Shown here: piece by piece, positions 31,670 through 38,722 of the stretch
How the letters are laid out: every line of letters begins with the position of its first letter
How positions within the stretch are numbered: position 1 is the first letter of the stretch
NCBI RefSeq assembly: GCF_036906915.1
Contig: NZ_JBAKHX010000003.1
Coordinates: forward strand, 62,001-126,000
Origin: Phytohabitans sp036906915
GTDB lineage: Bacteria > Actinomycetota > Actinomycetes > Mycobacteriales > Micromonosporaceae
DNA length: 64,000 bases
Direction of reading: 5' to 3'
Translations under genes and position numbers: made by a program
The notes under the pieces: generated by a model
Told to the model about the DNA's origin: nothing
The model's database searches: none
The model's input: only the letters and a program-made list of their open reading frames with translations

Positions 31670-31924
31670 TCAGGCCGAGTGAGCGCGGACCCGCAGGCCA
31701 CCGCGACGCTTGACAGCGCGCCGCTCTTCTTCGCTCATCCCGCCCCAGACGCCGGCGTCCTGACCGGAGTCGAGCGCCCACTGCAGACACTCGTCGGTCG
31801 CGGAGCACCGCCGGCAGACGGCCTTGGCCTGCTCGACCTGCAGGAGCGCAGGGCCGGACGTCCCGATGGGGAAGAACAGCTCCGGGTCCTCGTCGCGGCA
31901 GGCAGCATGGTGGCGCCAGTCCAT
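31670..31924 (-). CDS. whiB1: WhiB1-type iron-sulfur/NO-responsive regulator
   Basis: 84-residue Wbl protein starting MDWRHHAACRDEDPELFF. The cluster ligands are Cys9, Cys37, Cys40 and Cys46 (AVCRRCSATDEC), the same positions as in Mycobacterium tuberculosis WhiB1, followed by GVWGGMSEEERRAVKRRGG. WhiB1 is an essential NO-responsive partner of the primary sigma factor in mycobacteria. ATG 31924 is chosen for the conserved N-terminus and GAGGAG upstream; the frame to 32020 is 5' UTR. A CRP-type site lies about 200 bases upstream, matching cAMP-CRP control of mycobacterial whiB1. Confidence 0.94.
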   Translation of the reverse strand: MDWRHHAACRDEDPELFFPIGTSGPALLQVEQAKAVCRRCSATDECLQWALDSGQDAGVWGGMSEEERRAVKRRGGLRVRAHSA

Positions 31925-32121
31925 GGCGGAAACACTCCTCATTCTGGATCGATGACGGTAAATGCGGTTGATCTTCTTTATATGCGTACGCGAGCGCCGG
32001 TCGTGACGATGCGCATCCATCCGATCAGCGACGCGTTAGCAGGCGACGAAGCCATGGGACCTGCTCAAACTCGCCCGCGCAAAAGGCGTGTCCAGGCAAT
32101 GTCCCGGTAACTCGGTTCGCT

Positions 32122-32137
32122 TGTGAATACTTTCACG
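32122..32137. promoter_or_regulatory. CRP/FNR-like operator upstream of whiB1
   Basis: TGTGA-ATACTT-TCACG, one base off the CRP consensus TGTGA-N6-TCACA. The core GTGAA-TACT-TTCAC is a perfect palindrome. Located 198 bases before the whiB1 start on the opposite strand. Confidence 0.72.
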
Positions 32138-32160
32138 AACTACCGCGATGTCAAGGGGAA

Positions 32161-32181
32161 CGCTCGGAAAAAATCCGAGCG
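32161..32181. terminator. Perfect hairpin upstream of whiB1
   Basis: CGCTCGGA, five A, TCCGAGCG: a perfect 8-bp stem. It could end the lipid kinase transcript (stop at 32343) or be an extra regulatory element of whiB1. Confidence 0.5.
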
Positions 32182-32342
32182 GGTGAGCAAGCCCACAACC
32201 CCTTTGTCCGGGTTTCGGCCCCTGCGCCGACCCCCAACATCCGACAGCCCTAATCAATGTAGTACAGTCCAAGCCCCAATGCCGACATTTCCGGCGTGTT
32301 TCGCCCGTATGCTCCGTCACGTAGGCAGGACGTACCCGTTCG

Positions 32343-33266
32343 TCAGCAGATTACGCGCAACGCCTCGCGAACACTGGTGAAACGAACTTTCTCCCTCTCA
32401 CCGAGGTAGTCCCCGTCGAGCTGGAAGGGCTGCGGCCGGGTCGCCAGCAACGTGAACTCGTCGACGTCATGCAGTCGCACGACCTGCCGGCCGCGCGGGT
32501 CGGGCTGGCGGGAGAAGATCTGCGTCACCGTCCGGGCGGTACTGGGCAGGTGCAGCTGGCGCAGGGCCATCACGTCGAGGCCGAGGTCGAACGAGGCCTC
32601 CGGGTTCGGATTGATCGCCCGGTCGCCCAGGTAGGTCCACGGTGCCGTGTTCTGGATGATGACGGTCGCCAGCGAGCCCTCGGCCGGCTCGCCGGGGCGC
32701 TCCAGCGTAATCGCCGGGTCACGCCGGTTGACCCCGAGGAAGTACTGGTTGACGGCCGAGCGCAGGTACAGGCCGGGTGTGGAGGTGCGGCCACGCAATC
32801 GGGCCTGCTCCACCCGGCGCACCACCGACGCGTCCAACCCGAGCCCCGCGCAGAACGTGAAGTAGCGGTCGTCGGCCCGTCCCAGGCCGATCGTGCGGTG
32901 CCGCCCGGCGTGCAGCGCCTCCAGGATGACGCTCGTGCCCTCGGCCCAGCCCTTCGGCAGCCCAAGCGCGCGGGCGAAGACGTTCGTCGAGCCGCCCGGC
33001 ACCACGGCCAGCGCGGGTCGCTCCGCCAGCGACGGCGCGGCCATCAGGCCATTGACGACCTCGTTGACCGTGCCGTCGCCACCCAGCGTCACCACGACGT
33101 CGACACCCGTCTCGGCCGCCTCACGGGACAGCGCGGTGCCGTGCCCGCGGCGCCGGGTGTGCTGCACGGTCAGGTCGAACTCGGTCCGCAGCGCCCGCAC
33201 CAGGACATCCCGACCGCGTTCGCTGGTCGTGGTGGCCTTGGGGTTGACGACCAATAACGCGCGCAT
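32343..33266 (-). CDS. Diacylglycerol/lipid kinase (YegS/DagK family)
   Basis: 307-residue lipid kinase. The N-terminal catalytic domain shows LLVVNPKATTTSERGRDVLV and the nucleotide-binding VVVTLGGDGTVNEVVNG with PALAVVPGGSTNVFARALGL; the C-terminal beta-sandwich ends with FQLDGDYLGEREKVRFTS, where the DG-x-x-x-G motif is conserved. It probably phosphorylates diacylglycerol or a related lipid at the inner membrane surface. ATG 33266 is supported by TACAGT 7 bases upstream on the minus strand. A 24-bp near copy of its start region lies 52 bases upstream. Confidence 0.88.
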   Translation of the reverse strand: MRALLVVNPKATTTSERGRDVLVRALRTEFDLTVQHTRRRGHGTALSREAAETGVDVVVTLGGDGTVNEVVNGLMAAPSLAERPALAVVPGGSTNVFARALGLPKGWAEGTSVILEALHAGRHRTIGLGRADDRYFTFCAGLGLDASVVRRVEQARLRGRTSTPGLYLRSAVNQYFLGVNRRDPAITLERPGEPAEGSLATVIIQNTAPWTYLGDRAINPNPEASFDLGLDVMALRQLHLPSTARTVTQIFSRQPDPRGRQVVRLHDVDEFTLLATRPQPFQLDGDYLGEREKVRFTSVREALRVIC

Positions 33267-33337
33267 GGCCGGCACTGTACTCGCCGGCCGTCCCGGGATA
33301 ACGAGACAGCGCCCGCATGGCGGGCACTGTGCTCGCC
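33262..33337. repeat. Direct duplication of the lipid kinase start region
   Basis: 33262-33285 and 33314-33337 share 22 of 24 bases (CGCATGGC-x-GGCACTGT-x-CTCGCC). The second copy duplicates the start codon and -10 box in the intergenic space. Confidence 0.7.
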
Positions 33338-33371
33338 AGTCGCTTCCGAGCGGACAGGTATGGTTTCCCGC

Positions 33372-33761
33372 GTGACGACGGACTCCCCATCGCTGCCCAG
33401 AGCGCTGCGGTGGGCGGTGTGGCTGCTGACCGGCGAAGCGGCCGTCCTTGCCCTGATCACGGCCTATCTCGTGTACGAGGATCTGACCGCCACGGCCACC
33501 AGCCTCGCGGGTGCGCTGATAGTGACCGGGTTCGCGGCTACCGGCGCGCTCCTGGTCTTCCTCCTCGCCCGGGCACTCGCCGCGCGCAGGTCGGGCGCTC
33601 GCGGTCCGGCCATCGTGGTGCAGCTCATGTTCCTGCCGGTCGGGTACTTCATGATCCAGGGCGGGCTCGCCTGGCTGGGCGTACCCGTCCTCGCGCTTGC
33701 CCTACTGGTCGGTGGGCTACTCGTCAGTCCGTCCACCACAAAAGCGCTGGGTCTTGGCTAA
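33372..33761 (+). CDS. Small four-helix membrane protein
   Basis: 129-residue protein with four predicted membrane helices (LRWAVWLLTGEAAVLALITA, LAGALIVTGFAATGALLVFL, IVVQLMFLPVGYFMIQGG and VPVLALALLVGGLLV). No catalytic motif; function unknown. GTG 33372 is preferred over ATG 33360 since TATGGT (33359-33364) lies 7 bases upstream and overlaps that ATG. It is divergent from the lipid kinase and precedes the GntR gene by 56 bases, which has its own -10 box. Confidence 0.72.
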   Translation: MTTDSPSLPRALRWAVWLLTGEAAVLALITAYLVYEDLTATATSLAGALIVTGFAATGALLVFLLARALAARRSGARGPAIVVQLMFLPVGYFMIQGGLAWLGVPVLALALLVGGLLVSPSTTKALGLG

Positions 33762-33817
33762 GTAAGACCGACCGGTTGTCCGCTACCCCCGCTGACCTGC
33801 GCCTAGAGTGTGTGGCC

Positions 33818-34516
33818 GTGAACGTTGAGGGTGCGGTGCGGCCGCCGGCATATCAGACGCTGGCGGAGGAACTGCGTGCGCAGATCACTTCGGGACGGCT
33901 GCGGCCGGGTGAGCGCCTGCCCACCGAGCCGCAACTGTGCCTCCGGTCCGGCGTGAGCCGGAGCACGGTACGGGAGGCCCTGCGCCTGCTGGCCAGCCAG
34001 CACCTGATCGTGACCACGCGAGGGGTCACCGGTGGCTCATTCGTGGCGCACCCGAGCCCGGAGCAGCTCTCCGACAGCCTTTCGACCGGGGTCAGCCTGC
34101 TGCTTACCACCGCGACAGCCGATATGGCGGACCTGCTGGAGGCGCGCGAGACGCTGGAGGTGCCAGCGGCGGCGCGGGCGGCCGGACGGCGTACCGACGA
34201 GCATCTCGCCGACCTGCGGGCGGCGCTCTTCGATCCGGCGACTGACGGCCTGCCGACGATGCTGGCCGCGCACAGGGCGTTTCACACGGCGCTGGTGGCC
34301 GCCACCGGCAACCCGCTGCTGGTGCTGCTCAGCCGCCCGCTGTACCAGGTGTCGAACGAGCGCGAGCTGGCCGAGGCGGCACCGGAGGGGTTCTGGGCGC
34401 GGATCGACGCGGAGCACCGCGAGATCCTGCACTTCGTGACCGCCCGCGACGCCGTGGGAGCCTCCAACGCGGCGCGTGCCCACCTGGACTTCCTGCGCGA
34501 CTGTTACGTGCGGTAG
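33818..34516 (+). CDS. GntR/FadR-type transcriptional regulator
   Basis: 232-residue regulator: winged helix-turn-helix (YQTLAEELRAQITSGRLRPGE, then RSGVSRSTVREALRLLASQ) and an FCD ligand domain with the metal-ligand pattern Asp/His in AAHRAFHTALV and DAEHREILHFV. FadR-type regulators respond to fatty-acid, hydroxy-acid or sugar-acid ligands; no adjacent catabolic gene shows which. GTG 33818 is chosen, with TAGAGT (33804-33809) 8 bases before it; GTG 33812 is possible too. Convergent with the RsbW gene, with a repeat-like stretch between. Confidence 0.9.
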   Translation: MNVEGAVRPPAYQTLAEELRAQITSGRLRPGERLPTEPQLCLRSGVSRSTVREALRLLASQHLIVTTRGVTGGSFVAHPSPEQLSDSLSTGVSLLLTTATADMADLLEARETLEVPAAARAAGRRTDEHLADLRAALFDPATDGLPTMLAAHRAFHTALVAATGNPLLVLLSRPLYQVSNERELAEAAPEGFWARIDAEHREILHFVTARDAVGASNAARAHLDFLRDCYVR

Positions 34517-34579
34517 GCACAGCTGAGTGAAGATGCCCTCGCTTCGCTCGGGTCGCCCGCGCACCGGGGCGCGCGCTCG
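34517..34579. repeat. GAGCGAAGCGAG-type repeat fragment
   Basis: The gap between the convergent GntR and RsbW genes carries, on the minus strand, AGCGAGCGCGCGCCCCGG and CCGAGCGAAGCGAGGGCAT. This is the same core as the bridging elements but without (A/G)TGA overlaps, as expected between convergent genes. Confidence 0.5.
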
Positions 34580-34990
34580 CTAACCGCTGACGCGGCGAGT
34601 GAGTAGCGTGATGGTCGCGCGGTCGCCGGTGGCCGTCGCGGCGGCGGACGTGGTCAGCGCGGTCAATACCTTCCACGCGAAGGACGACTCGGAGGGCAGC
34701 CGAGCGCCCGGCACCGTGCTGACGGTGACCTCGACGGTGAGCGCGTCGTCGGTGACCGAGAAGCGGCACTCTAGCTCGGCGCCTCGGGTGGCGATGGCGA
34801 GAAGCATCGCGCACGCCTCGTCGACCGCGATGCGGAGGTCTTCGATCTCGTCGAGGGCGAAGTGAAGGCGGGCCGCGAGGCCGGCCGTTGCGGTGCGCAG
34901 TACGCCGAGATAGCCGACATCGGCTGGCACGGTGAGCAGCACGACGTCGTCTTCGATCACCGGCTCCACATGCGCTGTCAGTTCACTCAC
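34580..34990 (-). CDS. RsbW-type anti-sigma factor
   Basis: 136-residue stand-alone HATPase of the SigF anti-sigma group. Visible are LHFALDEIEDLRIAVDEACAMLL (N-box region with E-A-C) and the degenerate C-terminal G2 FAWKVLTALTTSAAAT. These features resemble actinobacterial UsfX/RsbW. Such proteins bind a SigF/SigB-like sigma factor; normally that sigma gene is next door, but here no sigma gene follows. The sigma-STAS fusion 29 kb away is the only group 3 sigma factor in the window. Start ATG 34990. Confidence 0.82.
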   Translation of the reverse strand: MSELTAHVEPVIEDDVVLLTVPADVGYLGVLRTATAGLAARLHFALDEIEDLRIAVDEACAMLLAIATRGAELECRFSVTDDALTVEVTVSTVPGARLPSESSFAWKVLTALTTSAAATATGDRATITLLTRRVSG

Positions 34991-35062
34991 TCCGCCCGAG
35001 ACTGCAGGGCCCCTCCGCCCGCGAAGGCCTCCGCCCGCGACTTGAGGCCCCGAAGCAGCACC

Positions 35063-35551
35063 CTACCGGGCGAGGCGGCGCAGCGGGGTGCCGGTAAGGC
35101 GGTACGGCAGCCACTCGTCCTGGGCGGTGAAGCCGAGCGCGGTGTAGAGGTCGCGTGCGGGGTTCCAGTTCAGTACCTGAAGGTCGAGGCGGGCGTAGCC
35201 CCGATCGACGCAGATCCGGGCGAGCTCAGCGATGAGCCGCTTGCCGGCACCGGTGCCGCGAGCCTCCGGGCGCACGTACACGTCTTCGAGGTAGAGGCCG
35301 TGCACGCCTTCCCAGGTGGAGAAGTTCAGGAACCACAGCGCGTACCCGACGAGCCGGTCGTCGCAGACGGCGACGTGACCGAAGAGTGCGGGCGTCGCGT
35401 CGAAGAGAGCGGCGTGTAGCTGAGGCTCGGTGAGGTGGCACTGCTCGGGTGCCTTTTCGAAGGCCGCGAGCTCGTGCACCATCGCAACGATGGCCGGCAC
35501 GTCCTCGGGACGTGCCGGCCGGATCGTGGCTGTGCCAGGCGCGACGGTCAC
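35063..35551 (-). CDS. GNAT-family acetyltransferase coupled to sodN
   Basis: 162-residue GNAT protein of the diamine/amino acid N-acetyltransferase type (ATIRPARPEDVPAIVAMVHEL, AFEKAPEQ, LEDVYVRPEARGTGAGKRLI, LDLQVLNWNPARDLYTALGF). Motif A has the R-G-T-G-A-G pyrophosphate loop. A spermidine/polyamine-like substrate is possible but unproven. GTG 35551 overlaps the sodN stop as GTGA, so it is translated right after nickel superoxide dismutase. Confidence 0.85.
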   Translation of the reverse strand: MTVAPGTATIRPARPEDVPAIVAMVHELAAFEKAPEQCHLTEPQLHAALFDATPALFGHVAVCDDRLVGYALWFLNFSTWEGVHGLYLEDVYVRPEARGTGAGKRLIAELARICVDRGYARLDLQVLNWNPARDLYTALGFTAQDEWLPYRLTGTPLRRLAR

Positions 35552-35952
35552 GCCTGCTTGGTCTCCCAGAAGATCTTGGAGATCTCTTCGATCTTGCCGA
35601 GCAGCTCGTCGGCCTTGGCCGGGTCGGTCGACCCCTTGGCCCCGGCCGCGCCAGCCAGCTTGGTGGCCTCGTTGAAGAGCTGGTGGAGCTGCGGGTACTT
35701 CTCGAAGTGGGGCGCCTTGAAGTAGTCGGTCCAGAGCACCCAAAGGTGGTGCTTGACCAGCTCGGCGCGCTGCTCCTTGATGATCAATGCCCGAGTGCGG
35801 AACTCGGGGTCGGTGTTCGCCTGGTACTTCTCGGCAATCGCCTTGATCGACTCGGCCTCGATCCGTGCCTGCGCCGGGTCGTAGACGCCACAGGGCAGAT
35901 CGCAGTGGGCGCTCACGATTGTGCGCGGAGCAAGAATGCGTGGAAGTCGCAT
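35548..35952 (-). CDS. sodN: Nickel superoxide dismutase precursor
   Basis: 134-residue precursor. The nickel hook HCDLPCGVYDP begins at residue 16 (His16, Cys17, Cys21; His1, Cys2 and Cys6 of the mature enzyme). It is preceded by a 15-residue propeptide MRLPRILAPRTIVSA that must be removed to free the His1 amino group. The rest is the four-helix body (KHHLWVLWTDYFKAPHFEKY). It dismutates superoxide in the cytosol. Its maturation protease gene lies divergently 66 bases away. In Streptomyces sodN is controlled by the nickel regulator Nur; no operator could be assigned here with confidence. Confidence 0.96.
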   Translation of the reverse strand: MRLPRILAPRTIVSAHCDLPCGVYDPAQARIEAESIKAIAEKYQANTDPEFRTRALIIKEQRAELVKHHLWVLWTDYFKAPHFEKYPQLHQLFNEATKLAGAAGAKGSTDPAKADELLGKIEEISKIFWETKQA

Positions 35953-36018
35953 AAGGACCCCTCCATGGACGTTTGCGATGATCCAAGAAAGACCCTACTC
36001 CTGCGGGAGTTGGGCGAC

Positions 36019-36351
36019 ATGAGAGAGGTGAAACACACCATCGTGTACGCGGTACTCGTGCGAGGTCCGTCGATGGCTCCGACACTGCGAAACGGCGATG
36101 CTCTGCTGGTGCGGCGGGGTGGCCGGGGCGTCCGGCCCGGCGACGTGGTGGTCGCGCGGTTTCGTTCGCGGCCAGACCTGCTCGTGGTCAAGCGGGCGGT
36201 CCGCGCGCAGGACGGCGGCTGGTGGGTACGCGGAGACAACGACCTGGTCACAGACGACTCGCGCGCGTATGGGGTTGCGGACGTCGTCGGGCGGGTATTG
36301 CTTCGCTACTGGCCCCGCCCTGGGTTTATGCTCAGAAATCGGACCGGGTGA
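36019..36351 (+). CDS. sodX: Nickel superoxide dismutase maturation protease
   Basis: 110-residue S26-family (signal-peptidase-like) protease without a membrane anchor. The catalytic Ser18 lies in VRGPSMAPTL and Lys58 in LLVVKRAVRA, with the domain end WWVRGDNDLVTDDSRAYG. Family members of this size next to sodN are the SodX/SodT enzyme that removes the SodN propeptide. Here sodX is divergent from sodN, with only 66 bases between start codons, where Streptomyces has them in tandem. ATG 36019 gives the compact form; an in-frame ATG 35965 would add 18 unconserved residues. Confidence 0.9.
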   Translation: MREVKHTIVYAVLVRGPSMAPTLRNGDALLVRRGGRGVRPGDVVVARFRSRPDLLVVKRAVRAQDGGWWVRGDNDLVTDDSRAYGVADVVGRVLLRYWPRPGFMLRNRTG

Positions 36352-36460
36352 CCCCCGCACCGCACCGCCGCTTATCGCTCACCGACGCGCGCCGAGCCGG
36401 CGGGACTGCACCGCTCGCCGCCGGGCGCGAGCGAGGAAGCCGCACGCTGGGAGTCACCGC

Positions 36461-37687
36461 ATGTCATCGTCCTCATTGGAAAACAAACCGGAACTCTGGT
36501 CGAGCGCCGTCGTGCGCGGTCACGGCTCCGACCTCGATGCAAATGAACCCGTGTTCGAATTGCACCGCGGCGGCAAGATGGCCGTCGCCTCGACCGTCCC
36601 GCTGACCAGCCGGGAAGACCTCTCTCTCGCGTACACCCCGGGTGTGGCCCGGGTGTGCGAAGCGATCGCCGCTGAGCCGGCGCTGGCCGCCGACTACACC
36701 TGGGTCGGGCACACCGTCGCGGTGGTCACCGACGGGTCGGCGGTGCTGGGTCTCGGCAACATCGGCGCCCGCGCCGCGATGCCCGTGATGGAGGGCAAGG
36801 CGGTGCTCTTCAAGCAGTTCGGCGGCGTCGACGCGGTGCCGATCTGCCTCGACACCCAGGACGTCGACGAGATCGTTTCGGTGGTGACGGCGCTGGCCCC
36901 GTCGTTCGGCGGGATCAACCTGGAAGACATCTCCGCGCCGCGCTGCTTCGAGATCGAGCGCCGCCTCGACGAAGCGCTGCCGATCCCGGTCTTCCACGAC
37001 GACCAGCACGGCACCGCGATCGTGGTCTTGGCCGCGCTGCGCAACGCCGCCACCCTGCTCGACCGCAAGCTCGCTGACCTGCGCGTGGTCGTGAGCGGTG
37101 CCGGCGCCGCTGGCGTGGCCGTCACGAAGATGCTGATCGCGGGCGGAGTCGACGGCGCCGAGGTGGTGGTCGTCGACTCGCGCGGAATCATCCACGAGGG
37201 GCGTGGCGATCTGACACCGGTCAAGGCCGAGCTGGCCGCCACGACCAACGCCGCCGGTCGCACCGGCGGCATCGCCGAGGCGCTGGCCGGCGCCGACGTC
37301 CTGGTCGGCGTGTCCGGCGGACAGATAGCCGAGGAGGCGGTGGCCGGCATGGCGCCCGGCGGCATCGTCTTCGCCCTCGCCAACCCCACGCCCGAGGTGC
37401 ACCCCGACGTCGCGGCCCGGCACGCCGCGCTGGTCGCCACCGGTCGCAGCGACTTCCCGAACCAGATCAACAACGTGCTCGCGTTTCCGGGCATCTTCAG
37501 GGGCGCCCTGGAGGCCCGCGCCTCCCGCATCACCGATGCGATGAAGGTCGCGGCGGCCGACGCGATCGCGGGCGTAGTGGCCGACGCACTGCACCCGGAC
37601 GCTTTCGTGCCGTCCGCGCTCGACCCGCGCGTGGCGCCCGCCGTGGCCGCCGCGGTCGCCGCCGCGGCCCAGGCTGATCACGCCTGA
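36461..37687 (+). CDS. NAD(P)-dependent malic enzyme
   Basis: 408-residue short-type malic enzyme making pyruvate and CO2 from malate. The N-terminal domain has LSLAYTPGVARVCEAIAA and NIGARAAMPVMEGKAVLFKQ; catalytic and metal residues lie in INLEDISAPRCFEIERRL and PVFHDDQHGTAI; the nucleotide fold has VVSGAGAAGVAVTKML. Cofactor preference cannot be told from sequence alone. It lies 109 bases after sodX, a gap in which nothing else is seen, and 30 bases before the quinone oxidoreductase gene, which has its own -10 box. Confidence 0.93.
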   Translation: MSSSSLENKPELWSSAVVRGHGSDLDANEPVFELHRGGKMAVASTVPLTSREDLSLAYTPGVARVCEAIAAEPALAADYTWVGHTVAVVTDGSAVLGLGNIGARAAMPVMEGKAVLFKQFGGVDAVPICLDTQDVDEIVSVVTALAPSFGGINLEDISAPRCFEIERRLDEALPIPVFHDDQHGTAIVVLAALRNAATLLDRKLADLRVVVSGAGAAGVAVTKMLIAGGVDGAEVVVVDSRGIIHEGRGDLTPVKAELAATTNAAGRTGGIAEALAGADVLVGVSGGQIAEEAVAGMAPGGIVFALANPTPEVHPDVAARHAALVATGRSDFPNQINNVLAFPGIFRGALEARASRITDAMKVAAADAIAGVVADALHPDAFVPSALDPRVAPAVAAAVAAAAQADHA

Positions 37688-37717
37688 CCAGGCCGGGCGG
37701 TGTTAGCGTGCTTGACC

Positions 37718-38671
37718 ATGCGCGCTGCCTATGCCTCCTCGTTCGACGACGGGAACCCGCTCGCCGCCCTCACGGTCGGCGAGCGGCCGGCACCTGAAAC
37801 CCCGGACGAGAGCTGGACGGTCGTCGACGTCCGCGCCAGCTCGCTCAACCGCCACGACCTGTGGTCGCTGCGCGGTGTCGGGCTCACCGAGCAGCAGCTG
37901 CCGATGATCCTGGGCTGCGACGCGGCGGGCGTCGACTCCGGCGGCGCCGAGGTGGTCGTATACCCGGTGATCCCTGACCCGGGTGACCCCCGCGGCTACT
38001 CGCTGCTATCCGAGAACCATCCCGGCACGCTCGCCGACCAGGTGGCCGTGCCGCGCGCCAACCTCGTGCCGAAACCCGCCGGGCTCAGCTTCGTCGACGC
38101 GGCGTGCCTGCCGACGGCATGGCTGACCGCGTACCGGATGCTCACCACGCGCGGCAGGGTCACCGAGGGAGAGGCCGTGCTGGTGCAGGGCGCCGGTGGG
38201 GGTGTCGCCACCGCCGCGGTCGTGCTCGCCGTCGCGCTCGGCAAGAGGGTGTATGCCACCAGCCGGGACGCCGGAAAGCGAGAGCGCATCGCCGATCTGG
38301 GCGCCACCGCAGTGGAGCCGGGTGCCCGGCTGTCGGAACGCGTCGACGTGGTGATCGAGACGGTGGGCGCCGCGACGTTCGAGCACTCGTTGAAGTGCGC
38401 CGCGCCCGGGGCGCGCATCGTCGTGTCGGGCGCGACCGCCGGGTACGAGGCGAAGGTCAACCTGCGCCGGGTGTTCGCGATGCAGCTGGACATCCTCGGC
38501 TCCTCGATGGGCACCCCGGAGGAGCTGGCCGGCCTGCTCATGCTGTGCGAGGAGCAGGGGATCCGGCCGGTCGTCGACAGCGTGTACGGGTTCTCCGAGG
38601 CCGCCGGGGCGTTCGAGCGGCTGGACTCCGGCGACGTCTTCGGCAAGGTCGTGCTGGACCACACGAAGTAG
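37718..38671 (+). CDS. Zinc-independent quinone oxidoreductase (MDR family)
   Basis: 317-residue medium-chain reductase of the NADPH:quinone oxidoreductase type. The GroES-like domain shows SSLNRHDLWSLRGVG and ILGCDAAGVDSGG, and the Rossmann domain VLVQGAGGGVATAAVVLAVAL. The Cys cluster of structural zinc in alcohol dehydrogenases is missing, so it belongs to the zinc-free branch. Substrate unknown. TAGCGT (37704-37709) 8 bases before the ATG suggests an independent, near-leaderless transcript. A strong hairpin overlaps the stop codon. Confidence 0.88.
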   Translation: MRAAYASSFDDGNPLAALTVGERPAPETPDESWTVVDVRASSLNRHDLWSLRGVGLTEQQLPMILGCDAAGVDSGGAEVVVYPVIPDPGDPRGYSLLSENHPGTLADQVAVPRANLVPKPAGLSFVDAACLPTAWLTAYRMLTTRGRVTEGEAVLVQGAGGGVATAAVVLAVALGKRVYATSRDAGKRERIADLGATAVEPGARLSERVDVVIETVGAATFEHSLKCAAPGARIVVSGATAGYEAKVNLRRVFAMQLDILGSSMGTPEELAGLLMLCEEQGIRPVVDSVYGFSEAAGAFERLDSGDVFGKVVLDHTK

Positions 38672-38709
38672 GAGGGGCGCCGCCACCTTTCGGTGACGGC
38701 GCCCCTCCT
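38670..38709. terminator. Bidirectional hairpin terminator
   Basis: 13-bp stem AGGAGGGGCGCCG (38670-38682) and CGGCGCCCCTCCT (38697-38709), with a smaller CACC/GGTG stem inside. It separates the quinone oxidoreductase from the convergent secreted peptidase, overlapping the former's stop codon. Confidence 0.82.
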
Positions 38710-38722
38710 CGCTGGACGTGGG

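Larger units (their letters stand above)
31925..32342. other. whiB1 promoter region, AT-richer
   Basis: 418 bases between whiB1 and the lipid kinase, both on the minus strand. It is noticeably AT-richer than its surroundings. It contains a CRP-like site (32122-32137) and a hairpin (32161-32181). No gene is supported. Confidence 0.6.
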
